The notes beneath the pieces were generated by a model, which worked only from the letters and a program-made list of their open reading frames with translations, made no database searches and was not told the origin of the DNA. A stretch of 64,000 bases of DNA from Hydrogenophaga pseudoflava NBRC 102511 (GTDB lineage: Bacteria > Pseudomonadota > Gammaproteobacteria > Burkholderiales > Burkholderiaceae_C): NCBI RefSeq assembly GCF_001592285.1, contig NZ_BCWQ01000005.1:186001-250000 (forward strand), read 5' to 3'. Shown here piece after piece: positions 8,331-18,110 of the stretch (within the stretch, counting starts at the first letter, position 1; each line of letters opens with the position of its first letter). Both the position numbers and the translations under genes were made by a program.

Positions 8331-10196
8331 TCAGGCCAGCAGCGCGTTGACCCGCCGGACGTAGGCGGCCGGGTCGTCGGGCAGGCCGCCCTCGGCCAGC
8401 AGCGCCTGGTCGAACAGGATGTGCGCCAGGTCGTCGAAATGGGCCGAGCCGTCGAGCTTGCGCACCAGCGGGTGCGACGGGTTGACCTCCAGCGTGGGTT
8501 TGGCTTCCGGGGCCTTCTGGCCCGCGGCCTTGAGCATGCGGGCCAGCTGGCTGGAGAGCTCGCCCTCGCCCACCACCAGGCAGGCGGCCGAATCCACCAG
8601 CCGGGTGGTCACGCGCACGTCGCTGGCCTTGTCCTTGAGGGTTTCCTTGAGCTTGTCGAGCACCGGCTTGAAGCTCTCGGCCGCCTGCTCGGCCGCCTTC
8701 TTCTCTTCTTCGTCCTGCAGTTCGCCCAGGTCCACCGCGCCCTTGGCCACGCTCTGCAGCGGCGTGCCGTCGAAATCGGGCAGGAAGGACAGCGCCCACT
8801 CGTCGACCCGGTCGGTCATCAGCAGCACCTCGATGCCCTTCTTGCGGAAGAGTTCGAGCTGAGGGCTGTTTTTGGCGGCGGCCAACGTGTCGGCGGTGAT
8901 GTAGTAGATGGCCTTCTGGCCCTCCTTCATGCGCGCCTTGTAGTCGGCCAGCGACACCGCCACTGAGTCGCTGGTGGTGCTGGCAAAGCGCAGCAGCTTG
9001 GCCAGCTTGTCGCGATTGGAGAAGTCCTCGCCCAGGCCTTCCTTGAGCACGGCGCCGAACTCGGCGTAGAAGGCGGCGTACTTGTCGGCGTCCTTGGACA
9101 GGTCGTCCAGCATGGTCAGCACTCGGCGGGTGTTGCCCTCGCGGATCGCCTTGACGTCGCGGCTTTCCTGCAGCAGTTCGCGGCTCACGTTCAGCGGCAG
9201 GTCCGCGGAGTCGACCACGCCCTTGACCCAGCGCAGGTAGGCGGGCATGAGGCTCTCGGCCTCGTCCATGATAAAGACGCGGCGCACATAGAGCTTGATG
9301 CCGGCCTTGCGGTCGCGGTTCCACAGGTCCATCGGCGCCTTGGACGGGATGTAGAGCAGCTGCGTGTATTCGGTGCTGCCCTCGACGCGGTTGTGGCTCC
9401 AGGCCAGCGGGTCGGCCTGGTCGTAGCTGATGTTCTTGTAGAACTCGGCGTACTGCTCGTCGCTGATGTCCTTCTTGCTGCGCGCCCACAGGGCGTTGGC
9501 GGAGTTGGCGGGCTCCCACTCGTCGCGGGTGATGTACTCGCTCTTCTCGGCGTCCCACTCTTCCTTCTGCATCAGGATGGGCAGGCTGATGTGGTCGGAG
9601 TACTTGGTGATGAGCGACTTGAGCTTCCAGTGGCTCAGGAACTCGGTCTTGTCCTCGCGGATGTGCAGGGTGATGGTGGTGCCGCGCGCGGCGCGCTCGA
9701 TGGTCTCGACCTCGAAGTCGCCCGTGCCGCCGCTGGTCCAGCGCACGCCTTCGGCGGCCGGCAGACCGGCGCGGCGCGACTCGACCACGATCCTGTCGGC
9801 CACGATGAAGCCCGAATAGAAGCCCACGCCGAACTGGCCGATCAGCTGGGCGTCCTTCTTCTGGTCGCCGCTGAGGTGGCTCATGAAGTCGCGCGTGCCG
9901 CTCTTGGCGATGGTGCCCAGGTGTTCGACCGCCTCGGCCTGGCTCATGCCGATGCCGTTGTCGGTGATGGTGATGGTTTTCGCGTCCTTGTCGAAGGCCA
10001 CCCGCACGTCCAGGTTGGGCGCGTCCTCGAACAGCGCGGCGTTGTTCAGGGCCTCGAAGCGCAGCTTGTCGCAGGCGTCCGAGGCGTTGGAGACCAGCTC
10101 GCGCAGGAAGATCTCGGGGTTGGAATACAGCGAATGGGTGACCAGGTGCAGCAGCTGGGCCACCTCGGCCTGGAAGGAGAGGGTCTGTTTGCTCAT
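8331..10196 (-). CDS. htpG: Hsp90-family chaperone HtpG
   Basis: This is the full-length 621-residue bacterial Hsp90. The N-terminal GHKL ATPase domain begins [20 protein letters not shown] and holds [23 protein letters not shown] and [11 protein letters not shown]. The middle domain has SREL-containing [15 protein letters not shown], and the C-terminal dimerisation domain ends near VRRVNALLA. HtpG is a cytoplasmic ATP-dependent chaperone. It appears to be a single-gene unit with its own terminator. The upstream gap of 113 bases before the hydrolase gene may hold a heat-shock promoter, but I could not define one. Confidence 0.97.
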   Translation of the reverse strand: MSKQTLSFQAEVAQLLHLVTHSLYSNPEIFLRELVSNASDACDKLRFEALNNAALFEDAPNLDVRVAFDKDAKTITITDNGIGMSQAEAVEHLGTIAKSGTRDFMSHLSGDQKKDAQLIGQFGVGFYSGFIVADRIVVESRRAGLPAAEGVRWTSGGTGDFEVETIERAARGTTITLHIREDKTEFLSHWKLKSLITKYSDHISLPILMQKEEWDAEKSEYITRDEWEPANSANALWARSKKDISDEQYAEFYKNISYDQADPLAWSHNRVEGSTEYTQLLYIPSKAPMDLWNRDRKAGIKLYVRRVFIMDEAESLMPAYLRWVKGVVDSADLPLNVSRELLQESRDVKAIREGNTRRVLTMLDDLSKDADKYAAFYAEFGAVLKEGLGEDFSNRDKLAKLLRFASTTSDSVAVSLADYKARMKEGQKAIYYITADTLAAAKNSPQLELFRKKGIEVLLMTDRVDEWALSFLPDFDGTPLQSVAKGAVDLGELQDEEEKKAAEQAAESFKPVLDKLKETLKDKASDVRVTTRLVDSAACLVVGEGELSSQLARMLKAAGQKAPEAKPTLEVNPSHPLVRKLDGSAHFDDLAHILFDQALLAEGGLPDDPAAYVRRVNALLA

Positions 10197-10309
10197 GTTC
10201 TTTGAAAATCGTCAGAAGGTATGAGGGCCATGCCACCCGCTCCGGACCGGCCGGGTGGCACTCGCGAGGGCGCAATTATGGGCAGGCCGCGCGATTTCAA
10301 GCCGGGGTG

Positions 10310-11572
10310 TCAAGCCGGCGCGGCCAGCCAGGTCTGCAGCTGGGCCGCCACCTTCGGGCTGGACAGCAGGTCCAGGTGCCCGGTCCGGAACACCGTGCAC
10401 TGGTGCTCGGGCGCCAGCGCCAGCCGCATCGACGGGTCTTCGTGGCGGCCCAGCGCGCTGTCCAGCGGCACCAGGCCGTCGCCGGTGAGGCGCTCGGCCA
10501 GCCGGCTGCGTTGCCCGGCCAGCGTGGCCGCCACCGCATAGCAGGCCACGCCCTCGGGCAGCGGCAAGGGCTGGCGGTGGTCGGCGCCCGAGGCAAAGCG
10601 GTCGCGGCCCTGCCAGTCGGCGTCCTGCACATGGCCGTGGCGCAGGTCGGTGATGCCCGCGCTGCGCAACTGGCCCAGCCGCGCGAACGGTGCGGTGAAG
10701 GGGTTGGCGGCCAGCAGCCAGTCGGCCCCGTGGCCGGCGCGCTCCAGCGGCGCGCCGTGGTGCGGCGTGCCCAGGAAGACCAGTTCGCGCAACAGCTGCG
10801 TCCACGACAGGCCCGCCGCCTGGCCCGCCGCCACCGCCGAACGGGCCACCAGCCCGCCCATGCTGTGCCCCACGACCGTGATGCGCGTCGGTGGCGCGGG
10901 CCACGCGGCCACCAGTTGTTCCAGCAGCAGCGCCAGCGCGCGCCCATTGACCGAAATGTGCAGGCCGCTGTTGTAGCGCAGGTAGATGGGCGTGGCGCCC
11001 AGCGCCTGCGCCAGGAACGCCCCATGGTCGTGCCCGCTGCGGCGCCATTGCGCGTCGTTCATGCACAGGCCATGAACGAGCAGCAGGATGTGCGGACCGG
11101 CGCTGGGCAGCTCTTCTTTCAGCGAACCAGGCGACAACGACAGCGGCACGCCGCCGGCGCGCAGCTCCATGGCCTGCGCCAGCGGATTGCCCAGGGCCTG
11201 CAGCCGGTCGCCCAGCACGCCGTTGAGTGCGGCCAGCACCGCCTCGCGCTGCGGCGAAGCCTCGGGGTGGGTCGCCGGGTCGTCCAGCAGCGGCAGCAGC
11301 ACGCCCAGCGCCGCGTTCGTGCCCCAACCCGCCAGCCGGGCCACGCCGCGCACGGCCTGGTAGATCTGTCCCGTCAGGCCGCCGGTTTGATCACCCGTGG
11401 CGCCACCGGACAACCCCAGCCGCCGGTGCACCGCCTGGTGCACGCCTTCGGCGATGTTGATCACGCTGTGGGTGCCCTGCACCGCCAGCTGGGCCGCTGC
11501 CCGCAGGTCGGTCGGACGCACGTGGCGCAGCAGGGCCTGGCGCAGCGGTCCGGTGGGAGTGGCCTTGGTCAT
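10310..11572 (-). CDS. Alpha/beta hydrolase, lipase-like
   Basis: This 420-residue protein has ILLLVHGLCMNDAQW (oxyanion loop) near residue 175 and ITVVGHSMGGLVAR, the GxSxG nucleophile elbow, near 245. ELVFLGTPHHGAP follows, a typical lipase/PGAP1-like segment. The ~165 residues before the catalytic domain are helical and of unknown purpose. The substrate is unknown; lipid or polyester hydrolysis is a guess from the fold. I chose the ATG at 11572, 19 bases after the upstream stop; an alternative in-frame start at 11608 would overlap the upstream gene. It probably shares a transcript with the pseudouridine synthase gene. Confidence 0.75.
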   Translation of the reverse strand: MTKATPTGPLRQALLRHVRPTDLRAAAQLAVQGTHSVINIAEGVHQAVHRRLGLSGGATGDQTGGLTGQIYQAVRGVARLAGWGTNAALGVLLPLLDDPATHPEASPQREAVLAALNGVLGDRLQALGNPLAQAMELRAGGVPLSLSPGSLKEELPSAGPHILLLVHGLCMNDAQWRRSGHDHGAFLAQALGATPIYLRYNSGLHISVNGRALALLLEQLVAAWPAPPTRITVVGHSMGGLVARSAVAAGQAAGLSWTQLLRELVFLGTPHHGAPLERAGHGADWLLAANPFTAPFARLGQLRSAGITDLRHGHVQDADWQGRDRFASGADHRQPLPLPEGVACYAVAATLAGQRSRLAERLTGDGLVPLDSALGRHEDPSMRLALAPEHQCTVFRTGHLDLLSSPKVAAQLQTWLAAPA

Positions 11573-11591
11573 GCGATGGTGGGCGCCGGGC

Positions 11592-12635
11592 TCAGAACCG
11601 CTCGTCACCGCCCAGGTAGCGCCACTGCCCCACCGGCAGATTGCCGAGCATCACGCGGCCGATGCGGATGCGCTTGAGACCGACCACATGAAGGCCGACC
11701 TGCTCGCACATGCGGCGGATCTGGCGCTTCTTGCCTTCCCTGAGCACGAAGCGCAGCTGCTCGGGGTTCTGCCAGTCGACCTGCGCTGGCTTGAGGGGCT
11801 GATCGTCGAGGCTCAGGCCGTGGCGCAGCAGGGCCAGGCGCTCGGCCGGGAAGACGGCCTGCACGTCCTGCGTCACCACGCCCGCGCCCTTGGGGCCGTT
11901 CGGCGCCCAGTGCACGCGCACCAGGTACTCCTTCTCGACGCCCGAGTCCTCGCCGATCAGCGTGCGCGCGACGCGCCCGTCCTGCGTGAGCACCAGCAGG
12001 CCGGTGGAGTCGATGTCCAGCCGGCCGGCCGGCGCCAGCCCGCGCGTGTGCACCGCCTCGAAGCGGCGGCCGCTGCGGTCATCGCGCCAGTGGCTCTGGG
12101 GCTTGATGAGCACGGCGGCGCTCTCGTGGCCGTCTTCGGGCAGGCCGCTCACATAGCCCACCGGCTTGTGCAGCAGGATGGTGACCTGCCCGGCCTGCTG
12201 GTGGCGCGCCTGCGGCAGCACCTCGACCTGCGCGTCGGGCGGCACCGGCTGGCCCATGACGGCGGGCTGGCCGTTGACCAGCACCCAGCCGCGCGCAATC
12301 CATTCGTCGGCCTCGCGGCGCGAGCACAGGCCCAGTTCGGCCATGCGCTTGTTCAGGCGGATCTCGCCACGCACGTTGCCCACGCGGGCCAGGTCGGGCC
12401 GGGTGTCGCGCGGCGGGCGGGACGGCCGGGGTGCCTCCGATGGGCGGCGGGGTGCGGTGTCGCCCTGCGGGTTCTGCGCCGCCCAGGCGGCCTCACGCGC
12501 CGCACGTTCGGCCTTCACTTCAGAGAGGGGTCGGGCCCGGGCCGGGCCGCGCGGGCGCACGGGTGCGCGCGGGGCCGCTGGCTTCTCGGCCGGGGCTTTG
12601 GCCTTGAGCTGCAAGGTCTTGGGTTTGTCGGTCAT
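11592..12635 (-). CDS. RsuA-family rRNA pseudouridine synthase, RluF-like
   Basis: This 347-residue protein has an unstructured Arg/Pro/Ala-rich N-terminus (~90 residues), then an S4 RNA-binding domain ([20 protein letters not shown]). The synthase domain follows, with [12 protein letters not shown], the catalytic Asp in [15 protein letters not shown], and [16 protein letters not shown]. RsuA/RluB/RluE/RluF enzymes isomerise single uridines in rRNA. The domain order and HKPVG spacing fit RluF-like members (23S rRNA) best, but RluB/E cannot be excluded from the sequence alone. Confidence 0.85.
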   Translation of the reverse strand: MTDKPKTLQLKAKAPAEKPAAPRAPVRPRGPARARPLSEVKAERAAREAAWAAQNPQGDTAPRRPSEAPRPSRPPRDTRPDLARVGNVRGEIRLNKRMAELGLCSRREADEWIARGWVLVNGQPAVMGQPVPPDAQVEVLPQARHQQAGQVTILLHKPVGYVSGLPEDGHESAAVLIKPQSHWRDDRSGRRFEAVHTRGLAPAGRLDIDSTGLLVLTQDGRVARTLIGEDSGVEKEYLVRVHWAPNGPKGAGVVTQDVQAVFPAERLALLRHGLSLDDQPLKPAQVDWQNPEQLRFVLREGKKRQIRRMCEQVGLHVVGLKRIRIGRVMLGNLPVGQWRYLGGDERF

Positions 12636-12666
12636 GCCCCGATGATCCCATGGCCATGCCGGCCCG

Positions 12667-13392
12667 CTACAGCTCCCCGGACCGCAGCGACGAAAGGTCC
12701 AGCACCCGCAAGCCCCCGTACTCCACCCGGATCCAGCCCTTGTCGGCCAGCGCCGTCAGCGCCTCGTTCACCCGCTGGCGCGACAGGCCCACGAGGTAGG
12801 CCAGCTCCTGCTGGGTGATGCGCAGCACCCCGCCGACGTTGGGTGAGAGCAGCGGGTGGAACAGCGCCGCCAGGTTGCGCGCCACCCGCAGGTCGGGGCT
12901 GGAGATGCGGTCGATCTCGCGCGCGGCGATGAACTGGCCCAGCCGCTCGTTGAGCTGGTTCATCACGAAGCGGTTGAAGCCGATCGAGTGGTCCAGCAGC
13001 CAGTGGAAGGTGTCCACAGGCAGGCCGGCCACCCGGCTCCTGCGCAGGGCCTGGATGTTGTAGCGGTAGGCCTCGCGCTTGAGCACCGTGCCCTCGCCGA
13101 ACCAGCCGCCGGGCGCGACGCCGGTGAAGGTGATCACCGCGCCCTGCGAGTCGTCGTTGCTCATCTTGAGCAGGCCGTCGAGCAGGCCGAACCAGTAGGT
13201 CGCGGGCCGCCCGATACGGCAGATCAGCTCACCCACCTGCACCTCGTTGACCACCAGGGCGTCCAGCGCGCGCTGGCGCTCGGCCGGGGTGAGGCTGTTC
13301 AGCCAGGGGATTTCGCCCAGCTCGTCCAGCGACGGCGGGCGGGCGGTGGCGCGCAGTGTCGCGCCGGAGCGCAGAGGGGTGGTGGACGGCAT
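12667..13392 (-). CDS. Crp/Fnr family transcriptional regulator
   Basis: This 241-residue protein has a cyclic-nucleotide-binding-type beta barrel ([35 protein letters not shown]). A long dimerisation helix and a C-terminal winged helix follow, with [32 protein letters not shown] cut here by two recognisable helices. It lacks the four-cysteine cluster of FNR. The effector is unknown. It lies 45 bases downstream of the UbiA-family gene on the same strand, so it may be the last gene of that unit, but the gap does not prove it. Confidence 0.85.
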   Translation of the reverse strand: MPSTTPLRSGATLRATARPPSLDELGEIPWLNSLTPAERQRALDALVVNEVQVGELICRIGRPATYWFGLLDGLLKMSNDDSQGAVITFTGVAPGGWFGEGTVLKREAYRYNIQALRRSRVAGLPVDTFHWLLDHSIGFNRFVMNQLNERLGQFIAAREIDRISSPDLRVARNLAALFHPLLSPNVGGVLRITQQELAYLVGLSRQRVNEALTALADKGWIRVEYGGLRVLDLSSLRSGEL

Positions 13393-13437
13393 GACGAGGG
13401 CCTCTCACAGGGGACATCGGGGCCGGACGGCAAGGAC

Positions 13438-14328
13438 TCACACCAGCAGCAGCGATGTGACCATCGCCAGCCCGATGCCCGCATACAGCACACGATAGCG
13501 CACTTGCAGGCGCCGTACGCTGACATGGGGCAGGCCCTCGCGCAAGGCCTGCCAGGTCCAGAAGGCGTGCACGGGATACGCCAGGGCGACCACCGCGACC
13601 AGCGCGTCGGGCACCCTCCCCTGCAGGGCCAGCGCCACCAACAGGGCGTTGGCCAGCGTGAACAGCCCGAAGGCCACCAGGAAGCAGGCACGCCGACCAA
13701 AGCAGACGGCGTTGGTCCGGATGCCGTTGCGCGCATCGGCCTCGGCGTCGCGGACTTCCTGCGTCAGGTGCCCGGCACTGAACACCACCGCAAAGAACAG
13801 CCCGATCACGGCCCCGCCGGCGTCGATTTCCCGGAACACGGCGTACCCCATCAGGAAGTGCAGCACCCCGGTGACGAAGTGCAGCAGGGAATTGGCCAGC
13901 GGCACGCCTTTGACCGACACCTGTGGCAGCGAATACAGGGCGCTCGCCATCATCAGCAGCAGCCCCAGCAGCAGCGGCGTGCGGCCCAGCCAGGCCAGCC
14001 CGGCCATGCTGAGCACGAGCGTGAGCAGCACCAGGACACCGATCTCCCGGCGGCTGATCCCGCGCTGCAGGAACACCCGCGACGCCCGGGCAGGGTCCCG
14101 GCTGTCGTGCTCGATGCCGGCCCAGTCGTTGAGCAGGAACACATGGGCCACCAGCGCCGCATTGGCCAGCACCAGCAACATCAGGAGGCCCACACGGGCG
14201 GTGTCCAGCGCCCCGATGGCAAAGACCGCGCCCAGCACCGGCGCACCCTGAAGCACCACGATCTCGTCGTACCGGATGCAGGCGAGCAGGGCCCGGCACC
14301 GGCGCGTGCCGGTCAAGCGGATGGTCAT
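13438..14328 (-). CDS. UbiA-family prenyltransferase-like membrane protein
   Basis: This 296-residue protein is strongly hydrophobic, with eight to nine helices. The two Asp-rich motifs of the UbiA family are present in modified form: LLNDWAGIEHDSRD near residues 63-76 and QEVRDAEADARNGIRT near 188-203. UbiA enzymes attach or rearrange polyprenyl chains on aromatic or sugar acceptors using Mg-bound prenyl diphosphates in the membrane. The ATG at 14328 lies 2 bases after the stop of the giant fusion gene, so the two are almost surely co-transcribed and co-translated. The acceptor is unknown. Confidence 0.75.
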   Translation of the reverse strand: MTIRLTGTRRCRALLACIRYDEIVVLQGAPVLGAVFAIGALDTARVGLLMLLVLANAALVAHVFLLNDWAGIEHDSRDPARASRVFLQRGISRREIGVLVLLTLVLSMAGLAWLGRTPLLLGLLLMMASALYSLPQVSVKGVPLANSLLHFVTGVLHFLMGYAVFREIDAGGAVIGLFFAVVFSAGHLTQEVRDAEADARNGIRTNAVCFGRRACFLVAFGLFTLANALLVALALQGRVPDALVAVVALAYPVHAFWTWQALREGLPHVSVRRLQVRYRVLYAGIGLAMVTSLLLV

Positions 14329-14330
14329 GG

Positions 14331-17300
14331 TCAACCCCCGGTGCCCAGGAAGATCCGCAGCCACATCGCGTAGCCGACGTCTTCCGACCAGTACCTGCGG
14401 GACACCGAGGCGCTGAGGTCGTTGTGATAGAGCATGGGCGGGTTGTTGCGCACCGCGGCGAACCGGTCGGCGGCCAGGGCCTCCAGCAGCGGCCGCGCTT
14501 CATCGGCGGTCGGCCGGTTGGTCGACCCCGGCCCCATCCGGGCGATCAGGCGCGCAGCATCGAGCCAGACCTGCTGCTCCGGGAACTCGGCCCGCACCCT
14601 GTCGGCGGGCAGCGCCAGGTCGCAGCCATGCGCCCGCAGGTCGGGCTGGCGCATCACCGGCACCAGCGGCGCCCGGCTGTAGTAGACCCAGAGCCGGTCC
14701 TGATCGACGCTGCGGCGCAGCGCCTGGCACAGTTCGCGGGCCGCGGGCGGGTCGTCCTGCGCCAGCCACATCAGCACGTGCATCTGGATGCCGATGTCCG
14801 CGGGGTTCGGGTCGGCGCCGGGGTTGAGGCACTGGTAGCCGCTTTCAGGCGACAGCCAGGTGCGGTAGAGGCCCTCTGCGGTGCGGTAGGCCTGAACGCC
14901 CGCCAGCGCCCGGGGACGCAGCGAGTGGCCGCCCGGCGCGATGCGCCAGACCAGCGCGGTGTCGTCGGCATCGGGCGTGATGGTGCACATGCCGGTCTCG
15001 CTCGTGGCCCGCCCGCCGGGTCTGCCGTGATAGCGCACCAGGCCACCGGGCTCGATCTGGTCGTTCAGATGCGCACGCGCCCGGTCCAGACCGGCCGACA
15101 GGCCCTCGGGGGTGCCCTCGGCCGCCAGCAGATCGATCATCAGGGCGGTGAGGTAGGTGTTCATTTCCTCCACCGGCCGCTCGTAGGTGGTGCCCCAGGT
15201 GTGCGCCGTGAACCAGTAGCCGTCGCCCTGCTGCCGGCGGTTGATCAGCCCCACCGCCAGGCGCGCACTGCGGGCGAGCCCGTCCTCGCCCGCCACGGGC
15301 CTCTCCATTGAAGCGGCGGGCGCCGCTGCCGGTTCGACGCGGATCGCCCGCAGCCCCACCACCAGCCCCCGCGGATCGCCGTTGGGCAGGGGCACGACCG
15401 TCGCACGGTCCAGTGCCAGCAGGCTCAGGAGATTGCGCCCGGCGTGCAGGCGGACACGGACCACGGCCGATGTCACGCCCTCGAAGCGGCGCTCGCCGCC
15501 CACCGGCAGGTCGTTGTGGAGCAGCATGAACCGCCGCCCCGGGACGGTCATGCCGGGGCCGGGCTCCATGTCGAACCGGAGGTCGACCTCGAGCGCCCGC
15601 CGGGACCAGAGGGCAAAACCGATCCCCTGGGCATACCCTTGTCCCAGCCACAGGAAGCCGCGCTCGTCGCCGCCGAGGTCGTTGACGGGCCAGGGGGTCT
15701 GCAGGGCCGATTCGTCCACCCCCACCTGCTCCTGCAACGCGCCCGAAACACCGATCAGGGGCGCCTCGGCCGGGGCCTCGAAGCTGCGCAAGGGTGCGTC
15801 GTTGCCTCCGGCGGCGCCGGTCACCTCGTACAGCCGTTGGCCAGCCGATCGCAGCAAGACCGGCTTCAGATCTTCCTGGGCATTGAGCCAGCGCACCATC
15901 CCGCGCGTGTCGACCGGGGGAAACCAGCGGAACAGCGCGCGTGCATCGTCCTGGATCAGCACATGGGTCACCCGCTCCGAAACGATCAGGCGGCGCATCC
16001 GCTCCTCGTCAAACGGCGCCGTTCCCCAGGGGACCACGGCGTTCGAATACCCGGTGCCAGGCGAGAACAGCGGGTAGTCGCGCACATCCTGGTGGCCCAC
16101 CAGCAGCACCCGCGAACCCGGCGGCATGGCCGAACGCAGCACCTCGTCGAAGGGCTCGTTGACGTCGATGCCTGGCAGCGGATCGGTCATTGCCTGGCGC
16201 ACCTCCTTTGCGAGACTCCGGACCGGCGGGTACACCGCATACACCAGCAGCAGGGCCAGCAGCCCCTGGACCAGGCGCCTGCGGGCCAGGCCGGCGGTCA
16301 GGCGCGGTGCGACTATCGCAAGCCCCAGCGGCAGCGCCAGGGCAAAAGGGCCGCAGAGAAACCGCGCGGGCACCTCGGAGTGGGCCATCCAGCGCGCGCC
16401 GAACAGCACCGCCCCCAGCAACGGAATGGCCAGCAGCGCCAGCGCGGCCACCCCGTCGAGCCGTCGGCGCGCCCTCAGGTGCCCGGCCAGCCGCCAGGCG
16501 GCGGCACCCAGCACCGGCAGCCACAGCAGCCCCCACAACGAGAACCGCGTGGCCTGTTCGGGCAGGGCGTACACGTACCGCCCCGGCCATGGACCCTCCG
16601 CCTCACCCGCCAGAGGCTGCCCGGCTCCGACCGCCGAAATGAGCCGGTTGGCGGTGGCGCTGAAGCCGGCCCGAACCTCGGGCGACCCCGGCGCGGCCGG
16701 CAACTCCAGCAGCAAGGACACGAACCGGATGGCATGGGTGTAGGCCACCTGCGGCGTGGTTTCGGCCTGCACCACCCGACGCACCTCCGGGGGCCCCATG
16801 GGGTGGTGGTAGCGGACCGTGTTGAAGGCCAGGGGAATGAGCAGGGTGCTCAGCACCCCCGCCCCCAGCAGGCCTGCACCGAAGGCCTTGAGCCGCGCCC
16901 CGACGCCGGCCGCCCCGGGGGCCCACCACAGGATCAGCAGCAGGCCAGGCAGCAGCGCCGCAGGAAACGACCGCACGTTGGTGCTCAGCGCGACAAACAC
17001 CCCGAGGAAGAAACAGCGCAGTCCCGGCCTGTCTGCCCCGTCGCAAAGCGTCACCGCCCAGTAGGCCAGGCCCAGCAGCGAGAGCACCGACCAGACCTCC
17101 GGCTTCAGACCCGAAGCACTGGAGACGATCAGCGGCGTCGAGACCAGGATCAGCACCCCGGCCAGCGCGGCCGTCTGCCCCAACCGGAATGCCCGCAGCA
17201 GCAGGTACTGCCCGATGGCCGCCAGCGGCAACGCCAGACCGAACACCAGCCGCCCGGCGACCTCGGACTTGGTCAGCAGCACCGGCCACAGGAAGAACAG

Positions 17301-17807
17301 CTCGCTGCCGAAAGGCACCAGGTTCTGCCGGATGTTGTGGGTCTCGAAGGGAAACACCGTCGCGTGCTGGATCCAGTAGAGGACCCGCGAGGCGTGGTAC
17401 ATCCGGTCATCAAAGTGGTAGATCGGTTCCAGCGCCTGCCGCACCAGCGCCAGCAGGAGCACGCCGACGATGGCGCAAAGCAGCAGCAGGCCCCAGGCCG
17501 TGAGTCCGGTGAAGCGGGTGACCAAGGCAGCGCGCAGCCCTGGCCCGCCCGGCAGCGGCCCGGCCACGCCGCTGCGGCGCCAGCCGCCGGTGAGCGGAAC
17601 CGTGGCCGCGGCCATGAGCACCTGCATCACGAGCCAGCCCGCAGGGGTCAGCTGGTGCGCCAGCGAGCTCAGACCGGTGATCGCGCCGACCTGAAGCAGG
17701 GCGGTGCCGACGAAGATCCAGTAGCGGTCGGCCGGCGTGTCGCAGAGGTGGCGGGCCCAGCGCAGGGACACCCAGGCCAGCAGGAGCAGGGAAACAGCAA
17801 AAGACAT
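14331..17807 (-). CDS. GT39-like membrane protein fused to terpene-cyclase-like toroid
   Basis: The protein is 1158 residues. The first ~560 form ten or more membrane helices. A loop near residues 128-160 (YHFDDRMYHASRVLYWIQHA) is typical of GT-C/PMT-like transferases, which use polyprenyl-phosphate sugars. A soluble beta-rich stretch follows. From ~850 to the end is an alpha/alpha-toroid region (ARLAVGLINRRQQGDGYW; DIGIQMHVLMWLA) containing PDADDTALVWR near 944, a match to the DxDDTA acid motif of class II terpene and squalene cyclases. The second cyclase domain of real cyclases is not evident, so catalysis is uncertain. It is coupled to a UbiA-family gene. Confidence 0.65.
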   Translation of the reverse strand: MSFAVSLLLLAWVSLRWARHLCDTPADRYWIFVGTALLQVGAITGLSSLAHQLTPAGWLVMQVLMAAATVPLTGGWRRSGVAGPLPGGPGLRAALVTRFTGLTAWGLLLLCAIVGVLLLALVRQALEPIYHFDDRMYHASRVLYWIQHATVFPFETHNIRQNLVPFGSELFFLWPVLLTKSEVAGRLVFGLALPLAAIGQYLLLRAFRLGQTAALAGVLILVSTPLIVSSASGLKPEVWSVLSLLGLAYWAVTLCDGADRPGLRCFFLGVFVALSTNVRSFPAALLPGLLLILWWAPGAAGVGARLKAFGAGLLGAGVLSTLLIPLAFNTVRYHHPMGPPEVRRVVQAETTPQVAYTHAIRFVSLLLELPAAPGSPEVRAGFSATANRLISAVGAGQPLAGEAEGPWPGRYVYALPEQATRFSLWGLLWLPVLGAAAWRLAGHLRARRRLDGVAALALLAIPLLGAVLFGARWMAHSEVPARFLCGPFALALPLGLAIVAPRLTAGLARRRLVQGLLALLLVYAVYPPVRSLAKEVRQAMTDPLPGIDVNEPFDEVLRSAMPPGSRVLLVGHQDVRDYPLFSPGTGYSNAVVPWGTAPFDEERMRRLIVSERVTHVLIQDDARALFRWFPPVDTRGMVRWLNAQEDLKPVLLRSAGQRLYEVTGAAGGNDAPLRSFEAPAEAPLIGVSGALQEQVGVDESALQTPWPVNDLGGDERGFLWLGQGYAQGIGFALWSRRALEVDLRFDMEPGPGMTVPGRRFMLLHNDLPVGGERRFEGVTSAVVRVRLHAGRNLLSLLALDRATVVPLPNGDPRGLVVGLRAIRVEPAAAPAASMERPVAGEDGLARSARLAVGLINRRQQGDGYWFTAHTWGTTYERPVEEMNTYLTALMIDLLAAEGTPEGLSAGLDRARAHLNDQIEPGGLVRYHGRPGGRATSETGMCTITPDADDTALVWRIAPGGHSLRPRALAGVQAYRTAEGLYRTWLSPESGYQCLNPGADPNPADIGIQMHVLMWLAQDDPPAARELCQALRRSVDQDRLWVYYSRAPLVPVMRQPDLRAHGCDLALPADRVRAEFPEQQVWLDAARLIARMGPGSTNRPTADEARPLLEALAADRFAAVRNNPPMLYHNDLSASVSRRYWSEDVGYAMWLRIFLGTGG

Positions 17808-18110
17808 GAGGCAGGCAAGGTCCGGCGGCCGGTTCGCGTGGCGCAGCGCCGTGTTGATTCACTCCCTGGATTCCATTTGCCACGGCCACTGCAGCGACCA
17901 CGCCGCACCAGAACGCCCAGACTTGCGGGCACCTGACAAACACCAGCGCACCATGCCGGAATTCCCTAGGGAAAGTCCTAGCAGGGTTGACCCCTCAATT
18001 GTCGTCGCACCGACAACATAACGTCAAACATCGGCCTACTATCCGCCCCATCGAATCAGGCGGTCACCGTCTTCCTGCCCGCCCGGCGGAAGACCCAAGG
18101 AGTCAAGCAC
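17808..18110. promoter_or_regulatory. Divergent intergenic region with two palindromes
   Basis: This 303-base gap separates divergent units. It contains the perfect 12-base palindrome ttccctagggaa (17962-17973), overlapping a second arrangement ctagg-N6-cctag (17966-17981). It also contains ttgtcg-N6-cgacaa (17999-18016), about 95 bases before the acyl-CoA synthetase start. These are plausible operators for the transport/CoA ligase operon. The cognate regulator is unknown. The downstream gene has a good ribosome site, aaggag, 9 bases before its ATG. Confidence 0.5.

Noticed and set aside
12856..17936. Long plus-strand open frames (for example 12856-14373 and 15444-17936) opposite the UbiA and GT-like genes
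   Set aside because: They are rich in Arg, Gln, Gly, His and Pro with no family motifs, and lie exactly antisense to recognisable genes; they are a by-product of high GC.
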